Source of the DNA: an uncultured Verrucomicrobiae bacterium
GTDB lineage: Bacteria > Verrucomicrobiota > Verrucomicrobiia > Limisphaerales > AAA164-E04
NCBI GenBank assembly: GCA_943788245.1
Contig: CALSPN010000016.1
Location: 1-62,653 of the forward strand
DNA: 62,653 bases
Direction of reading: 5' to 3'
The position numbers and the translations under genes are program-made. Shown piece by piece: positions 10,751 to 21,695 of the stretch. A model generated the notes under the pieces. The model did no database searches. It worked only from the letters and a program-made list of their open reading frames with translations, and was not told the DNA's origin. Position 1 is the stretch's first letter. Each line of letters opens with the position of its first letter.

Positions 10751-12557
10751 ATGGACAGATCAAATTGGAAGCGTTCAATATATCCCATGGGTCTGGGATT
10801 GGCGCTGATTTCCTCAGCCTGGATCACTCGCGCCCAGGATCCACTTCTCGATTCTCTTTCTTTAGAACCTGATGCTTGGGCTCCAAGTAGAATAAGCGAT
10901 ACAACAGTTCAATTTCAGTTGCGCTATTACATGGACGCAGCTGGCTGGAACGGCAGGCCAATTGGGCTATGGTCAGACGGTACTAACCATGTACGTGACC
11001 GACTGGCTTTTCAGCAAATTATTTGCTTACAACATTGCAGGACCGAGAGATTACGCCAATGACATCAACACATTGGCACCAGCAGGCAACCGCACGACAA
11101 GGGGTGTCTGGTCGGACGGAACCATCATCTGGGTATGCGATGATTTTGAGGACCGCATATTCGCCTACAAACTGCAGTCAGGCGAACGTCAGGAAGACCG
11201 CGAATTCGATACCCTGGCAGCAGCAGGAAATGATACCCCAGCAGGTCTGTGGTCTGATGGAAGCACAATGTGGGTAACGGACGACAAGGATGAGAAGATT
11301 TACGCTTACGACTTGATCACCACCTTCCGCAAACCGCAACTCGATTTCAGTTCCCTTTCGGCTGCTGGAAACCATAACCCACGCGACCTCTGGTCCAATG
11401 GGACTACTTTATGGGTGGCAGATACAGGCGACTGGTCAGCCTGGGGAGGTTGGGTTCATGGCAAAGTATTTGCCTACGACATGGCTACAAGGCAGCGCGA
11501 TGCGGCCAAAGATTTTGACTTTCAGTCTCTTCGTGAGGCGGGCGCAACAAGCCCAGCGGGACTTTGGTCGAATGGATCAACCCTTTATGTGTCGGATTGG
11601 AGAAATCACAAAATGTTTTCAACCCCCATTGGTGTAGCAAGTCCTCTGGAGCCCACATCAGAGGACTTTTCACGCAGTCCTGAAGGTGATTTTTCAAAAA
11701 TGGCAGAACAAGGCAACATGCATCCTTCAGGCATTTGGTCGAATGGAACGACGCAGTGGATTGCTGATATGGCGGATGACATGATCTATGCTTACGACAT
11801 TGCCACGGGGCTTCGAGCGGAAAACCTTGATTTCGAGGCGCAGACGCTGCAAGGAGCGGGGAATGGCAGTCCAACAGGTCTCTGGTCCAATGGCTTCACG
11901 CTTTATGTCACCGATGATGTCGATGATAAAATTTACGCCTATGACTTGAATGTTCAGATCAACGTCAAATCGAGAGAAATCAATACCCTTGGCGAGGCAG
12001 GCAACCAATGGCCACGAGGGTTGTGGTCCAACGGAACGACCATGTGGGTCGCTGACTGGGAAGACGACAAACTTTATGCTTACGACTTGAAAAGCGGATC
12101 CCATACCCCGACCAAAGACATCGAAACGCTCAAAGCAGCTGGAAACGAAGATCCATCATCGATTTGGTCGGACGGCACCATCATCTGGGTCGCGGATTGG
12201 GAGGATGATAAGGTCTATGCCTACGATTTGAACTCAAAGGAGCGAGTGCCCGAAAGAGATTTTGACAGCTTACGTCAGACAGGCAATCTAAGCCCTTCCG
12301 GAATGTGGTCTGACGGTCATAACCTGTGGATCACCGATTTTGCAGATGCACAGGTATATGCCTATCGGCTTTCGAAGAAGCTTCCCTCTGGAATACGCTC
12401 CATCAGGAGGAATGATGCAGAAGAAATCGTGATCGATTTCTTCGGAATCCTTAAATCTTCCATGACATTGGATGGTGATTTTCTACCTGTTGAAAATGCT
12501 GTTTCACCCTTTATCGTCACCCCCAGCAGAGAAGCATCCTTCTTTGTCGCTGAATGA
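10751..12557 (+). CDS. Secreted ten-repeat WSDG/WSNG propeller-like protein (frame broken once as sequenced)
   Basis: The N-terminus has a hydrophobic signal ending near ITRAQ. The rest is about ten tandem units of 45-55 residues following AGN-x(2)-P-x-G-(L/I)WS(D/N)GTTMWVAD-x-DDK-(I/V)YAYDL. This spacing and the W/D/Y pattern resemble a beta-propeller, so extracellular binding or adhesion is likely; no enzyme motif is visible. Repeat 1 is split: residues up to GLWSDGT are in one frame and MYVTDWLFSK in the next. Dropping one A from the AA at 10985-10986 gives SDGTTMYVTDW, matching the other repeats, so a base-call error is likely. A non-repeat tail of about 65 residues follows repeat 10. No precise family name was recognised. 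Confidence 0.75.
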
Positions 12558-12615
12558 TGACGCATGCCTGGGGCGTGACGCTCTCGTGACGAAAAATATT
12601 CTTCTAGCTGACAAA

Positions 12616-12647
12616 CTGGAAATAAAAAATATTTGATTATTTTCCAG
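12616..12647. terminator. Possible bidirectional hairpin between convergent genes
   Basis: CTGGAAATAA pairs imperfectly with TTATTTTCCAG around an AT-rich loop. It lies between the converging repeat-protein gene and the pseudopilin operon. There is no GC-rich stem, so the call is weak. Confidence 0.3.
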
Positions 12648-12743
12648 ATTTGAGAAAAAGGAACTGATAAAAGTTTAGGGCTAAAACAGCCGTTTCCACC
12701 ATATAGATTAAAGAATATGCTTCTTAACAGTCACATCCCCAAT

Positions 12744-13433
12744 TCAAAAACCCAATGATTTGGGCTGTGTCTTCAGCACTTCTTCAATATTGGATTTGGT
12801 GACAACGAGAGGAGCTCCCGTTGTTTTATCATCAATCAGAGCAGCCAGAATTTTTCCATTTTCAAACTGTTCTCTTACCTGAGATCGCCCCCCAAGGATA
12901 CGAAAATCTGGCCTCAGAAAAGCAAATTTGGCGGGATGAGCTTTCTTCCATACATTGAGCTTTTTATGTCCTGCAGGTAAACCTATCAGGCTCACTAAAA
13001 TCGGATGATCCGGATTCGCTTCAGCAAGTGAATCGAATGAGGACGCTTCAACAAGGAAACTGAGCGGTGTCGAACTGTTGGGCGGGATATATACCGCGTT
13101 GGGGTTTTGCTGATAATCGGCGCTGATTTCAGGATACACTTTTTCAATTTGAGTTCCTTCCGGAAAACCCGATTGCAACCCCGCAAAACCCGCTGCATCG
13201 TGATCCTTGATTCGGTCCGAGGCATCGGGTCGCAAGACAAAAGGATTGGAAATCACCAGAACATGCTCGCCGGGCTGTTCCTTTGAAATGAAGTCGGCCA
13301 ACATACGCAGACCATTCTGCTTGGAATCAAGGTGCTGTGCGTATTGACTTGGGGTCCGAAAAATAAAATACAAGACAACGATCACCATCAGGCCAGAGAT
13401 AGCAGCGATGGCTTGCGTTTTCTTTAGCTTCAT
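12744..13433 (-). CDS. Membrane-anchored protein of unknown function, coupled to the upstream pseudopilin
   Basis: A 229-residue protein with a single N-terminal transmembrane segment (about 8-25, [18 protein letters not shown]) and a soluble, probably extracytoplasmic, remainder. I do not recognise a family. Its ATG overlaps the stop of the upstream pseudopilin gene by four bases (ATGA), so the two are probably translated together. By context it may be an accessory protein for a pseudopilin or secretion apparatus, but nothing in the sequence fixes a function. Confidence 0.7.
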   Translation of the reverse strand: MKLKKTQAIAAISGLMVIVVLYFIFRTPSQYAQHLDSKQNGLRMLADFISKEQPGEHVLVISNPFVLRPDASDRIKDHDAAGFAGLQSGFPEGTQIEKVYPEISADYQQNPNAVYIPPNSSTPLSFLVEASSFDSLAEANPDHPILVSLIGLPAGHKKLNVWKKAHPAKFAFLRPDFRILGGRSQVREQFENGKILAALIDDKTTGAPLVVTKSNIEEVLKTQPKSLGF

Positions 13434-14134
13434 GGGAAGTAAGGCTCTCGCACATCTTCACCATACTCGGCATCAAAGCCAAGTTCTTCAAGCCTGCCTT
13501 GTCGCATGCCCTCGGTGTGTCCGTCAAAGAACCAGCCATTGGCAGCATTATTGTGACGTGCATGAATTTCTTTCTCAACACTGAGGCGAAAAGTATGGAA
13601 CTGTTCAGCACCTACCCCCATGCGTCCCTGACTTGTGGTATCTGCCATGTGAACGTAGTCGGAAGGTTGACGAATGTTGTCCACTTTCAGAATATTGTTA
13701 AATTCACCTGTGGTGAATTCTACAGGAGGATCAATCCTGATACCGTAAATCCGAAACCAGTTGGTGAAAAATTTAGGATCGTAGGATGGACATAAAAACA
13801 GCTCTTCCGTGCCGAGGCTTTGATTCGTGAAGAGTAGACCGCCCCATGCGTAGGAAGGATCCAGAGGATCGTGCAACTGAAACTTACCGTCGAAATCCTC
13901 TGCATACATGATGGTGGACAATCCCAACTGGCGTAAGTTATTGATACACTTGATGGACTTGGCCTTCTCTTTGGCTTTTGACAAAGCGGGAAGAAGCATT
14001 CCTGCCAGAATAGCGATGATCGCGATAACCACCAGCAGTTCAATCAAGGTGAAACCCGGCTTTCGCGCGGCCAACCGAGAGTTGCGAGTGCTGTTTAGGG
14101 TGGATAATTCAAACATAATTGGGTTAGGAAACAT
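13430..14134 (-). CDS. Type II secretion/type IV pilus-like pseudopilin, H-X9-DG family
   Basis: A 234-residue protein with a prepilin N-terminus: leader ending in KPG, then [20 protein letters not shown] with the conserved Glu at mature position 5, to be cut after Gly by prepilin peptidase. The C-terminal part carries the H-X9-DG signature ([13 protein letters not shown]) typical of the large PVC pseudopilin family, plus a short LRQLGL region after the helix. The leader is long from the 14134 start; ATG at 14116 is an alternative. It probably forms an envelope fibre or is exported as a minor pseudopilin; the individual role is unknown. It is first in a two-gene unit. Confidence 0.88.
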   Translation of the reverse strand: MFPNPIMFELSTLNSTRNSRLAARKPGFTLIELLVVIAIIAILAGMLLPALSKAKEKAKSIKCINNLRQLGLSTIMYAEDFDGKFQLHDPLDPSYAWGGLLFTNQSLGTEELFLCPSYDPKFFTNWFRIYGIRIDPPVEFTTGEFNNILKVDNIRQPSDYVHMADTTSQGRMGVGAEQFHTFRLSVEKEIHARHNNAANGWFFDGHTEGMRQGRLEELGFDAEYGEDVREPYFP

Positions 14135-14208
14135 GAATTGTCAAAATTTGGCTGTCAATATTGTTTTTGGCATTCCAAGACGATAAGCAAGCTGAAGAAC
14201 TGGGGCCG

Positions 14209-14217
14209 CCCCCCCCC
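14209..14217. repeat. Nine-C homopolymer between divergent genes
   Basis: C9 preceded by GGGGCCG and followed by A5, in the 170-base divergent intergenic region between the pseudopilin gene and the MBOAT gene. Such tracts can slip, either in the cell or during sequencing. Confidence 0.8.
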
Positions 14218-14307
14218 AAAAATAGCACAAATCAGGCCAAATATTTTATATCTGAAAAATCACTTACTTGACGAATCCCATCAAACTGAGATACCTCCTT
14301 GTGCTTA

Positions 14308-15696
14308 ATGTTGTTTAATTCCGACACATTTTTATGGTTTCTGCTGGCGTTCACACTTCTTTATTTTGTGACGAGGCAAAACCTTTCACGCAGAAACTGG
14401 CTGATTCTAGTGGCTAGCTATTGTTTTTACGGCTGGTGGGATTGGCGCTTCCTGTTTCTCCTGCTCGGCTCCAGCCTGATTGATTTCTACGTGGGCCTGG
14501 CCCTGAAGAAGAACGCGGAAGCAAAAATTCAAAAACGACTGGTCACCCTGAGTCTGGGAGCCAATCTGGGTGCGCTGGGTATTTTCAAGTATTTTGATTT
14601 CTTTTCAGAATCGCTGCAAACCATCTTGACCACGCTTGGATTGGAAGTCAGCACGCCCATGCTGAATGTCATTCTTCCCGTGGGTATATCATTTTACACA
14701 TTTCAAAGCCTCAGCTACACGCTCGATATTTATCGCAAAAAACTGGAACCTACAAATAATCTGACCGCATTCCTGGCTTACGTGGCATTTTTCCCACAGC
14801 TCGTGGCAGGTCCAATTGAGCGAGCAAGCAACCTGCTCCCCCAATTCTTGACAGCACGCAAGGTGACTCAGCAAAGCATGGAAATGGGCATTTGGCTGAT
14901 AATCTGGGGCCTGTTCAAAAAAGTCGTACTCGCAGACAATTTTGGAGCACTGTCAGACATGGTATACGAGGACCAAGGTGCAGAGGGTGCGATTGTCTAC
15001 TTTGGCACCATCGCATTTGGCTTTCAGATCTATTGTGATTTCTCAGGCTATTCAGACGTCGCACGTGGTTTGGCCTACATGATGGGATTCAATCTCATGG
15101 TCAACTTCAACCTTCCCTACTTTGCAACGTCTCCAAGTGATTTTTGGAGACGCTGGCATATCAGCCTGTCGACCTGGTTTCGCGATTATCTTTATATTCC
15201 ACTGGGAGGCAATCGCGGCGGGAGCTCGGCCATGATGCGAAACCTTTTAATTACCATGCTGGTCGCAGGCCTGTGGCACGGCGCTGGCTGGAATTTTGTT
15301 CTGTGGGGGCTCTGGCATGGCATGATGCTTTGCCTTTTCCCAAGCATCCCACTTCCTCGACGTATGCAACCCTTGCTGGGGTGGTTCCTGACGATGATTA
15401 TCATTTTCTATGGATGGTTGCTTTTCCGCGCACAATCGATGGATCACATCATGGCATTGACAACTTCTCTCTTTACTTGGTCATTCCCTCTATGGATTGG
15501 CAGTTATATTTTGAATCTGGCCGTTTTCATGACCCCGCTTTTGGCCATGCAAATCTGGCAACTCCGAACAAATACTATTTTCCCGATGCTGCCGCACAAC
15601 CGTATGATCAAGTCAGCCTTGATGGCGATCTGCGTGATCATGACAACAGTGTTTTGGAATACCAAAGGGACTCCTTTTATTTACTTTCAATTTTGA
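14308..15696 (+). CDS. MBOAT-family membrane O-acyltransferase (AlgI/DltB-like)
   Basis: A polytopic membrane protein of about 462 residues. AlgI-like features are visible: FYGWWDWRFL near the start, ILPVGISFYTFQSLSY and AGPIERASNLLPQF in the middle, the DFSGYSDVARGLA loop, FWRRWHISLSTWFRDYLYIPLGGN, and the catalytic-His segment GLWHGAGWNFVLWG. Members transfer acyl groups, usually acetyl, across the membrane to exported polysaccharides or D-Ala to teichoic acids. The ATG at 14308 is preferred to the TTG at 14299. The next gene, 8 bases downstream, is a SGNH partner protein, as in alginate or cellulose acetylation clusters. The acceptor polymer cannot be read from this window. Confidence 0.92.
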   Translation: MLFNSDTFLWFLLAFTLLYFVTRQNLSRRNWLILVASYCFYGWWDWRFLFLLLGSSLIDFYVGLALKKNAEAKIQKRLVTLSLGANLGALGIFKYFDFFSESLQTILTTLGLEVSTPMLNVILPVGISFYTFQSLSYTLDIYRKKLEPTNNLTAFLAYVAFFPQLVAGPIERASNLLPQFLTARKVTQQSMEMGIWLIIWGLFKKVVLADNFGALSDMVYEDQGAEGAIVYFGTIAFGFQIYCDFSGYSDVARGLAYMMGFNLMVNFNLPYFATSPSDFWRRWHISLSTWFRDYLYIPLGGNRGGSSAMMRNLLITMLVAGLWHGAGWNFVLWGLWHGMMLCLFPSIPLPRRMQPLLGWFLTMIIIFYGWLLFRAQSMDHIMALTTSLFTWSFPLWIGSYILNLAVFMTPLLAMQIWQLRTNTIFPMLPHNRMIKSALMAICVIMTTVFWNTKGTPFIYFQF

Positions 15697-15704
15697 CCTG
15701 AATC

Positions 15705-16685
15705 ATGGCCAGGAACAGTCATACATACGATTTCGATTTCAAGTGGTTTGCGAGCCACTTGGGGCTGCTTTTGCTGCTCATTGCGATGATTGCGGGCATG
15801 CTGCATGTGTGCGCCCCTTTTCTCCCAGCTCCACGAGCCACTTGGGACATGGATCGAACCATCATGGCAACAAAAGCTGATTTGGCCCTGAGAGATGAGG
15901 GTGCAGACATAGTGCTCATTGGAGATTCCTCCTGCCTGATGAACATCGACGCCTCTCAGCTTGGAGAACTGACAGGTAAAAAAGTAGTCAACCTGGGGAC
16001 AGTCAGTTTCCTGGACATGAAAATCTTTTCAGAACTCCTGGATCGATATCTGAAAACACAAACAAAGATGCCTTCAGAAATCCTGTTAATGGTTCACCCT
16101 GATTTTCTCAGAAGATCATCACCATCCAGATCACATGTAAATTGGATCCATGACTACATGGCAGGAAAAGATCACGCTACCAACGGCAAATCATGGACTT
16201 CGGCAGAATATCTTTTCGGAGTTCATGTCATAAAAGGCCGGCTCCTTGCCTGGTTGCCACGTCCATTATCAGGCGCTTTTGGCTCCTATTTTGGTTTTAC
16301 CAGCAATTTGGAAACATACATGCGGGAACACCAGGGCTCAGCAGTTGACCCTCGAAGCATCAAGGCCTCTGACCTTAGAGGCAGCAAGGAGTACCGGGTC
16401 TCTGCAGCCAACCTGCGGAATGCAGAAGCATTCACGAACGTCATGCCAGAGGATGTGCAGCTCACGGTCGCCTTGTCCCCCACTCCCGCCAGTTTCGCAG
16501 ATGAAGATCTTACCACCAAATTCGCATCCATACTCCAGGAATGGAAAACTGCCCTCAGTGCAGATGACATACTGGATTCGCTACCCCTCGCATTGGAAGA
16601 TGCTCAATTCGCAAATAAAACACACCTTACTCCTGAAGCATCTCAGGCCTATACCCTTGAGCTGAGCAGCCTGTTGAAGCCCTGA
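15705..16685 (+). CDS. Membrane-anchored SGNH-like protein, AlgJ/DltD-type partner of the MBOAT
   Basis: A 326-residue protein with one N-terminal transmembrane segment (about 16-37) and an extracytoplasmic SGNH-like domain. Block I reads IGDSSCLMN near residue 75 and the C-terminal His block reads KTHLTPEASQAY. In AlgJ, AlgX and DltD relatives these residues serve acetyl or acyl transfer after the MBOAT has moved the group across the membrane. It starts 8 bases after the MBOAT stop, so the pair forms one transcription unit. The specific substrate is unknown. Confidence 0.8.
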   Translation: MARNSHTYDFDFKWFASHLGLLLLLIAMIAGMLHVCAPFLPAPRATWDMDRTIMATKADLALRDEGADIVLIGDSSCLMNIDASQLGELTGKKVVNLGTVSFLDMKIFSELLDRYLKTQTKMPSEILLMVHPDFLRRSSPSRSHVNWIHDYMAGKDHATNGKSWTSAEYLFGVHVIKGRLLAWLPRPLSGAFGSYFGFTSNLETYMREHQGSAVDPRSIKASDLRGSKEYRVSAANLRNAEAFTNVMPEDVQLTVALSPTPASFADEDLTTKFASILQEWKTALSADDILDSLPLALEDAQFANKTHLTPEASQAYTLELSSLLKP

Positions 16686-17057
16686 CGATCGCCTCCAGCT
16701 ATTGCTTTCACATCATGAAAGGCTCATTTCATCCAAAAACCATTTTAAAAGGAATCCGGCCAATATTCTGACAGGCGATGTTCGATTAAAACCTGATCAC
16801 GAACGAAAACAGGTCGCAATTTCAAACCCTCCATCATCGCCTCAAGGGGCGCCAAAACTGCTTGAAAATGTATTGAGGATCAAAATCTGAGGGAGCCCAC
16901 TCCAGCAATCTAAGAAAAACAACCACTTTGACCACTCGGCTTGGAGGAGATCGCTCCATGTTACCTCAATCATCCTGCTTGAATAAGCAAACCCAGCGGT
17001 GCATAGTTACTTTCATCACAGAGTCTGGTTGAATTACTGGACTCTCATTACGTAATC
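16686..17057. other. Intergenic region, no gene recognised
   Basis: About 370 bases between the AlgJ-like gene and the DUF1549 gene. One short frame (16702-16890) has no recognisable features. No clear terminator, promoter or RNA was seen. Confidence 0.5.
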
Positions 17058-17069
17058 ATGCACATGCCC

Positions 17070-20000
17070 ATGAAACATTTAATCACTTTACCCTCTTGGG
17101 AGGTCACACATTACACCGCCTTCTTACCACACATGGCTGCTAGCCATAACCTCTCTTTTGCTTGCGTGTGGCCAGAGTCAAGCCGAACCCATATCTTTCG
17201 CACGCCAAATTCGTCCACTTCTATCTGATGCTTGTTTCCAATGTCATGGTCCGGACGCTCAGGAACGCAAAGCAGACTTGCGACTGGATCAGGAACATAC
17301 CGCCAAATCGCGTGATGGTGATTACTGGGTGATCAAAGGAAAGTGATCCTGATGGAAGTGATTTGGTTGCCCGCATCTTTGCGACCGATTCCGATGATAT
17401 GATGCCACCTCCAGATTCTGGAAAATCTCTGAATGATGATGAGAAAAAGTTGATTCGCGAGTGGATCAAGCAAGGCGCCCCATGGGAAACACACTGGTCC
17501 TTTGAGCCGGCTCGAAGACCTGATATCCCAACCGTGAAGGATACAGATTGGCCAAATAATGCGATCGATTTCTTCATTTTAAGCAAATTGGAAGCAAATG
17601 GAATGCGTCCTTCGAAAGAAGCCGATCCACAAACATTGATGCGTCGCTTGCATCTTGATGTCACCCGAGGTTGCCACCAGGCGTGGATACTGTCCGTAAG
17701 TTTGCAGAGTCGGAGAACCCATTGAATTATCAGCAAACGGTAGATTCATTGATAGCCGATGAGGGTTTTGGTGAACGCCTTTCTGTTCATTGGCTGGACC
17801 TGGTCCGATATGCGGACACAGTGGGCTACCACGGAGACCAGCCTTACAGTGTTTGGCCATATCGCGATTACGTGATCAATGCATTTAATGAAAACATGCC
17901 TTTTGATCAGTTCACACTGGAACAAATCGCAGGGGACCTTGTCCCGAACCCCACAAGATCCCAGAAGGTAGCCTCCGGATTTAATCGCCTTCATATGATC
18001 ACCGCGGAAGGCGGGGCACAGGACAAAGAATATTTGGCCAAATATGCCGCTGACAGAGTGCGAGCTACGTCCGGGGTTTGGCTGGGAGCCACCATGGGAT
18101 GCGCGGAGTGTCACGATCACAAGTTTGACCCTTACACCATGAAAGACTTTTACAGCATGGCGGCTTTCTTTGGTGACCTGAAAGAAAAAGGTTTCTATGG
18201 AGGAGCAGGATGGGGACCCAAAATGCCGCTTCCATCGCCACAACAGGAAAACGAACAAAAACAACTCAAGGAAACTGTTGAGAGCTTGGAAAAAGTATTG
18301 GTCACTTCGACTGAGGCGCTGGTCAATGCTCAATTGGACTGGGAAAAGCAATTGATGGATCTGGAACTTGCTGGACAGTTAAGCTGGCACCCTCTCTCTG
18401 CAAAGGCGATCCATTCGGTTAACGGAACCGAATTTATTCAACAATCCAACGGAGCGATCCTGACACGCGGCCCCAAGCCAGATAAGGAAAATTTCGAAAT
18501 CGAAATCCCAATCAAGGCTACCCGAAAAATAACGGGGATTCGACTTGAAGCACTGACACACCCTTCCATGGACGAAAACTCTCTCTCGAGGGGAGGCGGC
18601 AATTTTGTTTTGAGCGAGTTCGAATTGGTGATCAAGAACGAAGGCGGTGAAACACCCGTCAAACTTGAAAGTGCGCAGGCAGATTTCGCCCAGGGTAGTT
18701 TCGAAGCGTCAAAGGCAATAGACGGCAAAGACGAAACAGGTTGGGCCGTGGACGGAAAAAAACAAGAAGGAGACCCGCAAACTTTTAATCACCCTCAAAG
18801 AGCCGCTTTTGCTTGACCGAGATGCCACACTGGTAGCCCGCCTCGAGCACCAGAGCAAACATGAAAAACATGTCATAGGACGGTTTCGATTGAGCACCAC
18901 TTCGGTGCCCAATCCAGTTCTTTCGGAAACAGGGATTCCTGATGATGTTTACCGGTTGGTTTCCATTCCATGGGAAGAGAGATCTACCCAAGAAACGGCA
19001 GAACTTGCTGACTATTTTTACGGACGATCTCCGATCCTCGAGCCTGCCAGGCTTCAGCTAGCAGCGGCCAAATCCCGCATTCAGAAATTGGAAAAGGATA
19101 TCCCGACCATGCTTGTTTCCTTGTCCGTCGAGCCGCGTCCCATGCGGATTCTTCCACGCGGCAACTGGATGGACGATTCCGGTCCAGTTGTGAACCCGGC
19201 AATTCCGGGTTTCATGGATTATGGCAAGCTCAACTCCAACCAAGAACGCCTTTCCAGATTGGATCTGGCCAACTGGCTCGTGTCAGAACAAAATCCTTTG
19301 ACAGCTCGAAACTTCGTAAATCATCTATGGAAATTGTATTTTGGTTATGGCCTTTGCGCGCGTCATGGAAGACTCGGGATCACAAGGCACACCACCCACC
19401 CATCCCAAACTGATGGATTGGCTGGCTTCCGAATTTGTTCGCAGTGGATGGGACATCAAACACATGGTTCGATTGATCGTTAACTCGCAAACCTATCGTC
19501 AAACATCTACTCCGAGCAAAACGTTGGCGACCATGGATCCATACAATCAACTTTTCGCACGTCAGACCCGTTACCGATTGGATGCAGAGATGATCCGTGA
19601 CCAGGCACTCGACATCAGCGGCCTTTTAGTCAGGCAGATTGGTGGCCCAAGCGTCAGGCCTTATCAACCCTCAGGATATTACTCACAACTCAATTTCCCG
19701 AAGCGAACCTACAAATATGACAAAGGTAACAGTCAATATCGACGAGGGCTTTACACTCACTGGCAGCGCACCTTTTTACATCCAATGCTCAAGGCTTTTG
19801 ATGCTCCAACACGTGAGGAGTGCACAGCACAACGGCCACGATCAAACACGCCCTTACAATCATTGAATCTTTTGAACGATCCTTCCTTCGTAGAGGCGGC
19901 GAGAACTTTCGCAGCAGGGATTTTAAGTTCCCCTGAAAAAGCAGATCATCAACGTATTCGATCAGCTTTCGAATCGGTTGTTCTGCGTCAGCCCACGCAT

Positions 20001-20195
20001 CGTGAGTTGATGATATTGGAGCAATTGCTCATTGAAACTCGAGAGGGATATTCGGGCGAGCCTGAGCGTGGTCTGGAACTGGTCAAGGTAGGCCTGAATC
20101 AAGCAGGAAAACAGTGCCCACCTGCCGAACTCGGGGCTTGGACAGCTGTGACACGCGCTTTGTTCAACCTGCACGAAACCATCACAAGATATTAA
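17070..20195 (+). CDS. PSCyt1/DUF1549/DUF1553 cytochrome-like protein (frame broken several times as sequenced)
   Basis: The pieces join into a protein of about 1040 residues, the usual size for this PVC family. After a signal region ([17 protein letters not shown]) comes a PSCyt1 domain with heme motif CFQCH, then DUF1549 with [11 protein letters not shown], a middle carbohydrate-binding-like section, and DUF1553 ending [10 protein letters not shown]. The frame changes near 17100, 17340, 17665, 18787 and 19351. Dropping one base from AA at 18787 gives [11 protein letters not shown], and from CC at 19351 gives FGYGFARVMED, so most breaks look like insertion errors. Start region 17058-17070 is uncertain. 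The DUF1501 partner follows. Function is thought to be extracellular or periplasmic, but is not defined. Confidence 0.85.
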
Positions 20196-20218
20196 ACACC
20201 CAGCATCATTTCCATCTT

Positions 20219-21653
20219 ATGAATCCTCTCAATCTGGCTATTCAACGACGCAGTTTTCTCAGCCGATCCACGGTTGGCATCGGTTCACTTGCACTCAATC
20301 AGTATCTAAAGCCCTGGGAAACTTATGGAGAATCGACTACCAACCCCAGCGCACCATCATGGTCCGGAATCGTAGATCCATTGCATTTCACACAAAAAGC
20401 CAAACGAGTCATCTACCTTTGTATGGCTGGGGGGCCTTCCCATCTTGAAACTCTGGACTACAAACCAAAACTGGCAGAGATGGATGGAAAACCCATGCCG
20501 GACTCGATTACCAGAGGACAACCTATCGCCCAGTTGCAAGGTCAGAAATTAAACTGTCTGGGTCCACAGCATCCTTTTGAAAAATTCGGACAATCTGGTC
20601 AGGAGATCTGCTCCCCTCTTTCCCAAGATTGGAGAGGTTTCAGATGAATTGTGCATCATCAAATCTTTTCACACCGAACAAATCAACCATGATCCAGCAC
20701 ATACCTTCATCAACACAGGATCATCCGTATCAGGACGCCCCAGTATGGGCTCTTGGTTACTTTATGGTTTGGGCAATGAAACGGAAAACCTGCCGGGTTT
20801 TGTGGTCTTGAGTTCAGTCGGAAAAGGCGGCCAGGCTCAACCTATTTCATCACGCCAGTGGCATAGCGGTTTTCTCCCAAGTAATTTCCAAGGGGTTCAG
20901 TTCAATGCCAGCGGGGACCCAGTTCATTACGTTTCTGCTCCTCCAGGAGTAAGAGACAGCGAACAACGGCGCCTGGTAAATGCCATTAACGCCCTGAATC
21001 TGGAGAAAGATACGGTGGTGAATGATCCGGAGATTGCCACTCGTATCAGCCAATACGAAATGGCCTTCCGCATGCAAGCCAGCGTCCCTGAGCTGATGGA
21101 GCTGAAAGATGAGCCTCAGCATGTCTTGGACATGTATGGAGCAGAAGCAGGTGACGGATCTTTTGCCTCTAATTGCCTTCTTGCGCGACGACTGGCAGAA
21201 CGAGGTGTAAGGTTCATTCACCTTTACCACCGCGGATGGGATCATCACGGCAACATCAAAGGCAACATGCAGACAACTGCGAAAGAAGTAGATCAATCGA
21301 CTGCTGCATTGATTACAGACCTCAAGCAACGTGGTATGTTGGACGACACGCTTGTCATCTGGGGCGGAGAATTTGGTCGCACCCCGATGGCTCAGGGCAG
21401 CGGGCGCGATCACCATATTCGCGGATTTTCACTGTTCATGGCAGGCGGCGGTGTGCAAGGCGGTATTTCCTATGGTAATACGGATGATCTGGGATACAAA
21501 GCCGTGGACCGACCCTTTCATGTTCACGACTTACATGCCACGATGCTGCAACTTTTTGGTGTCGATCACAAGCGCCTGACTTACCGGTTCCAAGGAAGAG
21601 ACTATCGACTGACCGACATCGCGGGTAATGTAGTACAGGATATCCTGGCCTGA
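20219..21653 (+). CDS. DUF1501 family protein (frame broken once as sequenced)
   Basis: Partner of the preceding DUF1549/1553 gene, as in most planctomycetes and verrucomicrobia. The N-terminus has a twin-arginine-like signal (RRSFLSRSTVGIGSLAL). The alkaline-phosphatase-like fold of DUF1501 is shown by IYLCMAGGPSHLETLDYKP, VRFIHLYHRGWDHHGN, LVIWGGEFGRTPMAQ and HVHDLHATMLQLFGVDH. The frame shifts near 20613-20616; deleting one C from CCCC gives EICSLFPKIGEVSDEL, the normal family sequence. Probably exported in folded form by Tat; substrate unknown. Confidence 0.87.
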
Positions 21654-21695
21654 GATTCCATTTTCACACCAGACAAAATCGCTGGACAATCCACC

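Noticed and set aside
15144..15701. 185-codon plus-strand ORF
   Set aside because: Out-of-frame shadow of the MBOAT gene, whose catalytic segments lie in the other frame.
17746..18351. 201-codon minus-strand ORF
   Set aside because: Antisense to the DUF1549 region with [11 protein letters not shown] on the plus strand.
20850..21416. 188-codon minus-strand ORF
   Set aside because: Antisense to conserved DUF1501 sequence.
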